The notes below the pieces were generated by a model that was not told the origin of the DNA, did no database searches, and saw nothing but the letters and a program-made list of their open reading frames with translations. A program made the translations under genes and the position numbers. DNA of 64,000 nucleotides from Rhexocercosporidium sp. MPI-PUGE-AT-0058 (lineage: Eukaryota; Ascomycota; Leotiomycetes; Helotiales), in assembly GCA_020746875.1 (NCBI GenBank), contig JAGTJL010000014.1, positions 1,736,001 through 1,800,000 on the forward strand. The letters are read 5' to 3'. Shown here in pieces: positions 52,105 to 62,900 of this stretch; the stretch's first letter is position 1; the number at the start of each line of letters is the position of its first letter.

Positions 52105-54835
52105 ATGCGTCTTCTCGACACCCACACGCTGGAGCTCGAGGATTTTAGTTCTAAGGTTCCTCCTCAATACGCGATTCTCTCCCACACTTGGGAGGAAGAA
52201 GAAGTCACTTTCGAAGAAATCGGCACCGAGGAAGGGAAGTCGAAGATTGGCTACCGGAAAATTGAAGACTGCTGCGAACAAGCTAGGGACGACGGCTACG
52301 ACTATGTTTGGATTGATACTTGCTGTATCGATAAGAAGAGCAGCTCTGAGCTGTCTGAAGCAATCAATAGAATGTACTCATACTACAAAGATGCCGACAT
52401 ATGTTACGCCTACCTGTGCGACGTTCCTGGTGTAGCCTTTGCCAAGAGTAGATGGTTTACAAGGGGCTGGACGCTTCAGGAACTCGTGGCCCCGCAGGCA
52501 GTGGTTTTCTTTGACCAGGAATGGATGGAGATAGGCACCCGAGCCAGCATGAAGGATGAGTTGGCACAAATCACCACAATTAGCAAGCTTGTACTGGAGG
52601 AACCAAATGCTGTGTTCAGTGCAAGTGTAGCCCAAAGGATGTCTTGGGCCTCGAAGAGAAAGACGACTAGAGAAGAAGACATTGCATATTCCCTTCTTGG
52701 TATCTTCAATGTTCATATGCCTCTCTTATACGGAGAGGGTAATAAGGCATTCATGCGACTCCAGCTGGAGTTGCTAGCTCTTTCAAACGAGCAGACGATC
52801 TTTGCCTGGACTCCGGACATCGGGCCATCAATCGATGGAGAATTGCCAACTGTTCCTACACTTGTGAGAACAGTAAGTGCACTCCTCGTCGTGCAAAAGT
52901 CGTACATTAACAGCCCTCGTAGAATAGCAGTGGTGAACCGCAAAACACACTGAACTTGCTAGCATCTTCGCCCGAACCGTTTGCCAATTGTGGTGATTTG
53001 AAGCACTATGAAGGCACTTCTCCACATCTTATGACGAATGTGGGACTTTCGATAACACTTCCTACTCTGCGTGTCCCAGAGAGTCGACCGCGTGTGCCAT
53101 TGATACACCTCATTCGGCCATCAAACCTGCATCTTGCCATTTTAAACTGCTATCGGGAGAACTCTGACGACAAATTAATCTGCATCCCGCTCTGGGATGA
53201 TGGTCATATGCAATTCCGTCGTCTTAAGATACGTCTCCCACCAGAACATGAGCTATTAGAACCTCATCATCGGAATTGGGCCCGAAGCATTGATATGTAC
53301 ATCACGCCAGTACACTCGCATCACAGCGTGTTCAGCTCATACCAGAGGGTCGACGGTGCATCCGCCACGGTGCCCTCGGCTCGTCGTCCAAGCGCCGCGC
53401 AAGTGGGTCTACCTCCTGCTTGGCAGACACCAACCATAGGACCCTGGCCCCTGCGTACTATTCTCCGTCTTGGACAGGCTTTGGCAAGTAGTTTTGTGAA
53501 TATGCTGTTGATTTGTATCCCACTAGGGATATTGGCAGTCGCCTATGAGTGGTCTTCAATCACTATATTTGTGCTCAATTACCTAGCCATTGTGCCTCTG
53601 GCCAGATTTCTGAGCTTTACTACCAAGGCGCTTTCTTCCAAGGTGGAGCAGTTACTTGGCCGAGATGCCGGTATGTTAGTAGACGCGACGTTTGGAAACG
53701 CTGTACTTGTCGTGAGTCATGAGTGACACCATAACCTATCTGACAATTCGGGCTGACTTCTGTCCGTAGGTTAGCATTATTGGACTGAGCAAAAGCCACA
53801 TACGGATTGTTCAGTCGACGTTGCTTGGAAGTATTCTTTTTAATATATTGCTTGTAAGAACGACTCTCTTCCAATTCATCAATCTACATTTCTGACACGT
53901 TTATAGGTCCTGGGTATGTGTTTCTTAGCTGGCGGAATCCGCCATAACAAGCAAAGCTTCAATTCGACATCAGCGTCAACAATGTCTTCTCTTGTCGCCG
54001 TGGCCATTGCGTCTATCATTATCCCCGCCACCCTTTACGCCATCCTTCATGCCTCCTCGCCTGACACGGGGACACACATCTTGTTCCTCTCGCGTGGAGC
54101 AGCAATTCTCCTCCTGCTTGTTTACATGGTCTACCTATACTTCCAGCTCAAGTTTGGTGCAAACTTTCTCGATATCGAGCAAGGATCTGATTTCAGCGAG
54201 CCCGAAGCCGAAGATAATCAAACCCGCGGCTTTCTTAACGAGAGACCAATCCTGGCCTTCTTAGCATTAGTATCGGTCACTTTTGTTATGACAATCAACG
54301 CTTTCTATTTCGTCGAATCTATCGAACCAGTGGCTTCAAAGTCACATTTTAGTCGCCTCTTCATCGGCTTCATACTCATTCCTATGGTCGGCATGGCGGC
54401 CGACCCCGCTACTGCTTTCAACATAGCCTACCACAACAGAATTGATCTAGCCATTAACATCGCCATCCGCCGCTCTGTACAAATCGCACTTTTCGTCACG
54501 CCGTTCATGGTTATCCTAGGTTGGGTTATGGACAAACGAATGACACTTCACTTCCAGGGATTCGAAACTGTGGTATTCTTCTTGAGTCTGTGCGAGGTCA
54601 GCTATTTGGTGCAGGATGGGAAGAGTAAGCATTTGGCAAGTGCCATTTGTATTGGGACGTAAGTAATACCAAAGTTTTTCCATGGTCTCCCCTGGAATTG
54701 CGATAGAAAAGTTACTTGTTAACTTATTGCAGATATGTTATCATCGCGCTTACCTTCTATGTTTATCCTGACGATGATCCTAGTTCGATAAGTACGGAAT
54801 TTTTGAAAAATATATTTGTACCTCATTTGAAGTAG
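52105..54835 (+). CDS. HET domain fused to a CAX-type Ca2+/H+ exchanger lacking signature glutamates
   Basis: Five exons (52105-52872, 52923-53711, 53770-53853, 53907-54658, 54733-54835) join to 2,496 bases, 831 residues, with no break. Residues 1-~395 are a complete HET protein: start MRLLDTHTLELEDF, QYAILSHTWEEEEVTF, DYVWIDTCCIDKKSSSELSE, SRWFTRGWTLQELVAP, SWASKRKTTREEDIAYSLLG and LYGEGNKAFMRL, then the usual C-terminal region (SSPEPFANCGDL, LHLAILNCY). From ~417 to the end is a vacuolar-exchanger-like membrane domain: LASSFVNMLLICIPLGILA, VLNYLAIVPLARFLSF, RIVQSTLLGSILFNILLVLG, MCFLAGGI, FIGFILIPMVG, IALFVTPFMVILGW, MTLHFQGFETVVFFLS and YVIIALTFYVYPDD. Exon 2 alone encodes both the HET tail and the first exchanger repeat, so the fusion is real on DNA. 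CAX repeat motifs GNAVE and GNAAE read GNAVL (about 513) and GMAAD (about 707): the first glutamate is lost and the second is Asp, so normal Ca2+/H+ exchange is doubtful. HET domains trigger cell death in incompatibility. Confidence 0.92.
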
Positions 54836-55233
54836 CACACAACAAAATCTTAGGAATAAAACTCATTAGTATCAAAGAGAACAAATGCTCGTCCAGCACT
54901 AGGCCCGCGATGAATCCGTCTTCCCCACCGAGGACGATCCTCACGACGTCGCTATGGTAATGCTGTTTCCCATAGGACTGCCTGGGGAACACTCGCCTCG
55001 CAACTTCGCAAGCAGACTTGGGGCCGGGTAAAATGGATAGTACCCGGAGCCTCCTCTGGTGGATACCCTACCCGGGTGAGATTCGACAGGTGGATATCCA
55101 GAGAATTTAAGGTAGACTGGTAGATATCTGGATGTCTAACACGTGATTACACATGGTGGTCTTTATCCAATGAAATCACTCGTAGCCTCGTACTCCCTCG
55201 CGCCCGGAAAATTCCTAACGTTTCCCTAATCGC
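54836..55233. other. Intergenic, nothing recognised
   Basis: Contains loosely repeated words around GTGGATACC/GTGGATATC/GTAGATATC (55058-55130). No gene seen. The last part is the old promoter of the Clr5-TPR pseudogene. Confidence 0.4.
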
Positions 55234-57657
55234 ATGCTTCGTACAGGACATTGTGCCTGGTAAGTAACACTATGTGATCCTCGTCCAATTTCAATAGCAA
55301 ATCAGCTGCAAGTGGCGTTTGCAGCGCAGCACGCCTTTCCCCATCCGGACGTTATGGTACCTTTGCTCTGGCCCAATCGTTCGCTTCCACCCTTGGGGTC
55401 CGCGAAGCTACCAGGCAACGCTGGGAAGGGTTGAAGCCACTCATTCGCCGCGTTTACATCGACAAGACAGACCATATCGATATCTTGCCAATCTACTCCG
55501 CACGGAACATCAGTTTGAGACGACGTAGGTCCATCGCATCTGTTGCAATTCAACGACACTAAATCTTGAAACAGAAAGCGCCAGTTCTCGAGAAAGATCA
55601 GTGAATGGGACTTCCGGAAAAACGTTTCGGGTGTCGAACGCCGAGAAATACTGCTGTCACTACCTGAGAAAGAAATCCCATCTAATCTCTATACGCAAGA
55701 TCCTAGGCTCAAGCCAGAAAAATTGAAAAGCTGGAGAAAGAGATATAGAGACGAAGTGGACGATCTGTCTCCTCCTTGTGCCAATTCTCAATCATCTTAT
55801 TCGTCCAGTAAGCTCTTACTGTGCCCTATGCAACGAGTATGACTGAAAAATACCCCTCTACCAGTGCCCGCTATTGCAATTGCCATGCCGGCCAATCAGT
55901 CGGAAATGGTCGATTTTGATGGGTATTCCAGTCCAGCAACTCTTCAAAGATCTCCATCTGTTCACTCTCTTCCAGACGCACTTTCGAAGAACGGAGTTCT
56001 AAGTGACGATTCCTGGCATATCAATTGGTCCACTGTTGAGGTTCCTCGCTCTCCGGACCTGTCACGATTTTCAAGGCATTAAATATCGAGTGTTCAAACC
56101 CAGTACCTGCGTTTTCCTTGGAGCCTGGGTATCTTCCCGATATACCAGACTGTATCTTCAATACGGACATCAAAGATCTGTTCAACAACGACAACAAGTT
56201 TCTAAATTCAGAGTGCAGCGAATTGTACCCACACAGAAAATACAGAGATTCATTATCCTTGCCCGTGCTCCCAACCAACCTGAATCAACAGATCACACAT
56301 CCCCTCCTACAGGACTTGGCTGAAGCGGTATTCTTTGGATATACTGTCAGTTCATTGAATGAATTATATTGCTTCTCTGGCAAAGCCACTACTAGCGCTA
56401 GTACAACGGTAACAGCTGTTTCCCACAGGACTAGCTGGGGAACACTCGCCTCGCAAGAAACAGATTTCGAGACCAAGCTCACGAAACTGGTCCACAGTTT
56501 GGTACTAGTCACCCGTCGGTCATTGCAGCCACGGAAAGTCTTTCCCAAACCTACTATGATCGCAGGAAGTATGCCAAAGCTGAGCGCCTGGATAGAAAGC
56601 TTCTCCAAATGTACACGAACAATACGGGACAAGATAGTTTGAGGACACTTGACGCTCTACAACGCCTCGTCGACACGCTCGTGGCCCAAGGAAAGTTTTA
56701 CGAAACTCGGTCTCATAACCGCAAGCTATTCGCTGCATATTGCAGAATCGGCCATCTTGGTCTTCCACGAATTGCACACACATTATCCAACAACGCCTTG
56801 ATTGCCGAAGAACTAGGACACACTGACGAGGCTGAGAGCCTTCTTCGTCAAGTCCTTCAACTTTGGCTCCATTACTGCGGACCACGGGACAAACGCACGC
56901 TCTATTCAATGACCCAGCTTGGCTATCTTCTAGCTCTGAGAAATGGACCAGGAGGAGATTCGCTGCTCAGAACCGCTGTGCAGCTTCATCTCGACGGGTC
57001 GACAGCTACAGACGAAGAAGCGTGCAGAGCGATGACAAGCCTGTCAGCAGCATTTTGGGCACAAGAAACGCATGAGGAAGGCTGTCAGTTAGCTCCAAAA
57101 GTCTTGGAAAAGTTCAATCCCGTGCTCGGTGAGGAGCACCCAGACGTGCTAGCGATCAAAGTTGCCTTAGCTTGGAACGTGGCCAAAGCCGGCGACCTAG
57201 TGGGCAGTGAGAAGCTGTTCCGAGAAGTCATTACGACTGAATCTGCGTTACGCGATAGTACTGAAGCACATGGTTCACTGAACAGCAAATGTGGACTTGC
57301 GAGGGTCTTGGTCTCGGGAGGTTTTCATGACGAAGCAATCAAGTGGTATCTGGTAGTCCTTCATATCCGGGCAAAAGCTTTTGGCTAGGATTACCGATAC
57401 ACACTGAGAGTTTTTTATGATCTTGGCGAGTTTTACCAGCTTTGAAATCGATGGGATGACGCTATCAGTCTGTACCGGGAAGTAGTTCGTCAACTATGGA
57501 TGACGAATCGGGTAGGTGATGTTTGTCGTCCAGATATCGATGATCTGGAGTTGTGTATTACATTGTTTGAGGTTTTGAGCCTAAAAGCAGAGGTGCTACG
57601 GGGTAAGGAGTCTTTGGAGCATGGGAAAGATAATATATGTAAACTTGTTGGGATATA
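55234..57657 (+). pseudogene. Clr5-domain TPR protein, multiply broken
   Basis: Remnant of a fungal regulator-type protein with an N-terminal Clr5 DNA-binding-like domain and C-terminal tetratricopeptide repeats. Readable parts: ATG at 55234, a 46-base intron, RQRWEGLKPLIRRVYI, then one base out RPYRYLANLLRTEHQFETT, an intron, KRQFSRKISEWDFRKNVSG (end of Clr5), a low-complexity linker, THPLLQDLAEAVFFGYTVSS, and TPR units such as SLRTLDALQRLVDTLVAQGK, HTDEAESLLRQVLQLW and VGSEKLFREVITTESALRD. Breaks: frameshifts near 55460, 56080 and 56500 (agtttGGtact, probably one lost G), plus in-frame TAG at 57386-57388 and TGA at 57443-57445, with protein-like sequence continuing to 57655. Family members normally act in transcription or development. 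This copy is dead. Confidence 0.8.
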
Positions 57658-58680
57658 GAGTTCGTGTTGGCAATTTTTCTTTTTGTACAGGCATTGCGTT
57701 AGAGATGATATGAATCATATTGAACAAACTGGGGTAGCTACTTTGTACAACGACTCAATTATGCTCTATCATGAATTATTAACCTTTTGCTAGGCTCAAA
57801 TCTGTGAGAAAGTTTAGTCTGGGCCACGATATGAATAGAACTCGGAGTATTGCCCGGAGCTCATCGCCTCAGGTGTAGTATTAGGGCTAGATCCTCAAAA
57901 TCTGGCTTCACAGCGATTTCCTGCCACGAGAAGAGGAAGACCATAACAGTAAATTCTTCTAAACCCCGACAATAGCTAAGAGTTTGCTGTCAGGCGTTAC
58001 AAAACTGCGAGGTTATGATTTGCAGGCTCGCAAGATGCTTCGGTCCCGAGGAAATTTTGGCGAAGCGGCACAGCTTCTCCAAGGCCAATCATCCTCTTAG
58101 CGAGACTCGGGGGGCCAATCGGCTGTGGAGATTTCTTTGGAGCACATGGGTGCCTATTGTGCGACGAGTTTGAAGACAGATGGCAACGCTATATGTATAC
58201 ACTCGCCTCCGCCGTTGCAGTAAGAGAAGATGTTTCGCTAATCACGAACGCATCAAAGCCAAAGAAATCTCAGAGAACAGGTAGTACCGCATGGAAATGT
58301 TCTCATGGCATTTTCTATTTCGTTATCTGGACCTGAGCAGCTGCTGCTTTAGCCCGAGCTATGGGTGAGCAATCTCGAGCACTGCCTGAGTATGCATTAG
58401 AGAGCCATTTTAGTATCTGCGGGGCTCATTTTGACTCCTTTGAGGCTCGGTTACACTTTCCTCGTCTTGTCTCTACACGGGTCCCATTGTGGCTCCCGTG
58501 GGGCTTCCCCTAGAGCCATTTTTGGATCCCAATAAAATAATTGGTCACGCTTGGTATTTTTTGTATCACGCTTAACCTCTTCCGTCCACCACTTCAACCA
58601 GCACCTGTCAGTCGCGTGGTGAGCAGGCGCCACAAGAAAAGTGGCATAGAAGAGTCACCTGGACAACCGGCCACCTTAGA
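57658..58680. other. Intergenic with traces of decayed coding sequence
   Basis: A faint protein-like run around 58015-58100 (LQARKMLRSRGNFGEAAQLL) could be another TPR remnant, but it is interrupted and I do not call it a gene. The region ends with a short direct repeat, ACAACCGGCCACCTTA at about 58660 and 58679, at the border of the AT-rich block. Confidence 0.35.
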
Positions 58681-59681
58681 CAACCGGCCACCTTAAACAT
58701 CCTTACCACTATAACACTTCTTAATAACTTCCTTATTTTTTATAATATAAATAATTTAATTAATATCGTATTATAGTAAACTCTTAAATAATTACTAAAA
58801 TAGTCAGAATTATATATATGTTGTTGTACGACTTGTTTTTATATTTAATTATTGATTTTGTTTAAATGTGCCGCAGGACCTTTTAAATTCAATATAATAT
58901 TAAAAATATTATAATCTACCCGAGGTAATTACCTTTCTCGTAGGCCGAATAATCCTCCCACTTGAGCTCTTGATTCTTAAAATATTATTAATCTTTGCTT
59001 AATATTTACCCCCCTTTTATACGCTAAAATAACTACCTTAAATATTATAATAACCTTTTTTATAATACCTTTAGCTTTTCTTTTAGTTATTAGCTTTAAA
59101 GCCGAAGGTTTAAACAACTTAAGAGGATTTAAAAGCTTGTTTGCTTTAATTGGCGATATAAGTTTAAGTAGCGACTTTATAGAAGACTGAAAAAGTGTTA
59201 TAAGACGTCGATTTGCAGGAGATACTAGCGCTACTCCCTAAGGTTTCGTCTTACGCTCCTTTTTAGGCTTAAAATTAAATATCGTTAAGGGAAAGTGTAT
59301 AAACTTCGCAATAGTCTCCTCTTTTAATTTCTCGTACGCTTAATTGACCCTCTCTTAAAGGCACTTTATATTATACTCTCTCGCATCCGCAGTTGTTAGG
59401 TTTCCCCCGACTCTATTAGCTCTCTCTTTCTTCCGAGCAGCTGCCGCTTGCAACTTAATATTATAATTATCTAAAATAATACGTGCGGCTATAGAAATCT
59501 CAGTTGCTTTACATATCTTAATAATAACGAGCTTTAGATTTCTAGGAGTTAATTAATTGATACGGACGAGTTCTAACGTAGCTTAAATATTACTAATATG
59601 AAGAGGTGTTTAAGCGTATGAATATAGAGCAGGACTACCGGAAGTTATAAGTCGAGAAGATAATCCTGCTGATTAAATTAG
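58681..59681 (-). mobile_element. RIP-degraded transposon remnant, family unassigned
   Basis: AT-rich DNA. On the minus strand, 59640-59040 gives a broken but protein-like Lys/Arg-rich sequence: a AARIILDNYNIKLQAAAARK run, GGNLTTADAREYNIKCL, FIHFPLTIFNFKPKKERK and SPANRRLITLFQSS, with stops at likely TGG, CAA and CGA positions. This could be the C-terminal tail of a DDE transposase or a gag-like protein; no catalytic motif was seen to decide. Confidence 0.45.
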
Positions 59682-59995
59682 TGTCACGGTCCGTGTATTT
59701 ACTCGGTGTAAATACGTTGGGTTGTGTTGATTTTAATGATCGAGAAGTAGGTGTATTACGTACGGTAGAATAAATAATAACTAATATAATTAAAATATTA
59801 TTTTTAATTAAGTACGAAGCTCTTATTTAATAGTAAACGTATTAGTCTTATATAAAACCTTCGTTCTCCTTAAATCCCTTAAATCCTTTGAGATACTGAA
59901 TTCTTAAATCCCTAAATCCCTTTTATTATTAAGAGATTCACGAATCCGGGGATTTATTACGTAATACATAGTTGTAAAAACCTACGGCCACGATA
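59682..59995 (-). repeat. Long terminal repeat of the Gypsy element (3' LTR)
   Basis: Begins TGTCACGGTCCG and ends ...CGGCCACGATA, i.e. roughly TG..(C/T)A with short complementary ends blurred by transitions, 314 bases. It contains a TATATAAAACC promoter-like block (about 59858). It lies next to the chromodomain end of the minus-strand element, where a 3' LTR is expected. The second LTR is outside the window, so identity between LTRs cannot be tested. Confidence 0.55.
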
Positions 59996-62900
59996 TTACT
60001 TTTAAGATTATATTATAAATAAAATATTTTAAATATAAGTAAGTCTTAGGACTTTATTAGCTTTTAAGAGCCGCGCTCTTAAGAATTATTTAATTCCTAG
60101 GATTACGGTGACTCTTAGAACATTTCCTCTTAAGACCTAGCGGTCGTCTAGGAGCGTCTATAATATTACCTCCTTCTTAGCCTAACGTAGTCTTTACGCT
60201 TAAGTATAATTTAAGAAATGTCGACGGTTATTAACGGCTATTTTCTTTATTTATTATATTTAAAGTTATAAAGAAATCGGGTATTATTTAAGTAAAAAAG
60301 AAATAGCGCATTTAGCTTGCGCTTCATATTAAGGGCGCCACGCGCCGTGCGAAGCCTTACTCCTTTTGCCGCAGCCTTTCCCGTATTTATTTCTTAGACT
60401 TGTCCCTTTTAAAGAAATGCTCCTAGTGTGTTCGTTTTAAACATAGCGACTATAATTCCTTAAGGTATGTAATAAAATTCTTTTAGCCTGACCAGTCGGT
60501 GTGCTTTTTTAAACTTAATAAAACAGTAGCCCTCGTTCGTCTTTTAACGCCTCCCTTTAAACTTATTGCGGACGTCTTTAGTCCGTGGTTTTCTGCTTTT
60601 AAGCTTAACGTTTATCTTACGTCTTTCCTTAAAGCGGAGGTCGATGTGCCTAACCTCGGGTCTCCTTCTTTTTAAGCGGCCTTGGATTTCGAGAATGAAA
60701 ATCCCAGAAGAGCTTAAGGTAATAGAGGTTAAATTTGAGTTCTTAAGTGTTTTTAAATTATAAGTATTCTTTTTATTTAATTAAGTACTTAACGACGCCG
60801 CGGAAATATTAATAGTTTAAAATAGTTTCGATATTATATTTAGTATTTGGGTTTATCGGTTATACTTTTGTAATAAGGGCTAATAGTGCCCTTGGCGGTG
60901 CTGGTTCGAGGAGAAATATATAGAATACCGGGTAGATGTTTATGGTTTTCGAAAGTATTAATTAATAATTAATTAGTCTTTTAACTTTTATAATTTTAAA
61001 TAGTTTTAGCTTTTTGTAATTTAATTTATTATTTAGTCGCTTAGTCGTAATATTCTTTTTAAATAAGTAAACCTTATCTTCCTCTTTTAACGTTAATTTT
61101 ATATTACGCTTTTTATTATAATAAATAATTAATCTTTATATAATAAATAAAATATTTATTAATAGTTTATTATATAATTGTTTTAACTCATTTTTTTATA
61201 ATATAGCTTTATGCGCGGTCCCTTAACCCGCAATCGGTATATTATATGCCGTTAAGTTATATTTATAATTTATATAAAACGGCGATATTTTAATAGTTTT
61301 TTAATTCGCGTTATTATATATAAACTAAGCGGTTAAAAGTAGTTAAACTTAGTCGTCTTATTTATAATTTATATAATATTAAAGATAAGTTTTTATTATT
61401 TAATTAATTTGTTTTATTTAGTCGTTAATTTAAAGGTAAAATGCCGTTAATATTTTCTATTTTATTTTTAAAAGTAATATTAATGTTTTTTAGAACTTCG
61501 AAGTAAATAGTTTATCTTTGTTTAAAATGACTTTGTTTAGTATTTTATAATTTACGAAGATTATTTAAAGAAATACTTATATTATTATTAGTGCGTTTTA
61601 TATATTTAATATTAATATTATATACGCGTACTTTATTGTCTTATTTATTATTACGTAAATTAAGTCGTAGATAATCTCGGTAATCGAATCCTTTAAAAGA
61701 GGTAATTTAACTATAAAGTCTAAGGCTATTAACTTCTATAAGCGTAGCGGTGTCGTTAATAACTTTATAAGCTTATATAGCGTATAATAGTTTGCTTTAT
61801 TCCGTATATATATATTATAAAATAAAATTACGTCTTTAATTACTTTTTTTATTTTTAAGAAATAATATTATAACGACAAGTATGCTTTGGCTAGGTCAGG
61901 GGTCCGGAACAGGTCCGACTCCCCTCCGACTCCTTATATATATAGCTCCCTCTTGTACAATAGCTCTGTAGTTTTTGTATTCTAAGTATTAAGTCTATCT
62001 TCACGTCCAAGGCTCTTGCGTCGTTACAAATATTCCTTAAAAAGCTTTAATAGTGTCTTAGCTATCTTTTAATATTTATAAGCTAATAACTTATATTATT
62101 CCTTAACGAAGTTTACTTTATTTTTTATTAAAACATAAACTTGTCTTTAATATAAAAGAGCTTTAATATTAATAAAAGAAAATCCTTTATTTAATTACTT
62201 CTTTTATTCGACTATTATTGAGTCGTTAGCGTAGCTTTTTTAGATTTTCTCGGGGACTTAGCTTGTCGTTATTAATTGCTTATAATTAATTATTAGCGAG
62301 TTATTATTTTACTTAAGTATAATATGCGACTTATATGTTTTATTTACGAGATATTTTAGTTTTTTATTAAAAGCGTCGGCCTTAATATTTTTTATTTTTT
62401 TAATATATAAAAATCGAAATTTAATTATAAAGAATGTTTTATATTATTAAATTTATTATTAATTTAGTTTTTTAATAATCGTAAAATAAATGAGATTTTT
62501 ATAATCCGTTAAGATTTATATTTCATAAAGCAATCCCTCGAAGTAAACCTTTTATTTATATATTGCGTTTATAGCTCTTAATAGTTCTTTATTATAAATA
62601 TTATAATTAAATTCTATTAATAAGAGTTTCCGTAAATAGTATACGATTAGTTATTATTTGCCGTCCTTGCCCGGTTAGCTTAATACGACTTTAATAATAT
62701 AATCGGAGGCGTCCGTCTTTATTATGATTTTCTTATTTAAGTCGAAGGATATAAGGATTAGTTCTTTAATAAAGGCTTTCTTAAGGTTTTAAAAGGTTGT
62801 TTTTATTTTATTATTTTAATCGAAGCTTTTGTTTTTATATATTAACTCCGTAAGTAGTGCGGCAATCTTTAAGTAGTTTTAAATAAATTGTCGGTAAAAA

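Noticed and set aside
52864..52955. An apparent stop and frameshift inside the HET gene
   Set aside because: A 50-base intron from 52873 to 52922 (GTAAGT...TAG, branch TTAAC) joins the two frames exactly, and the whole gene then sums to 832 codons.
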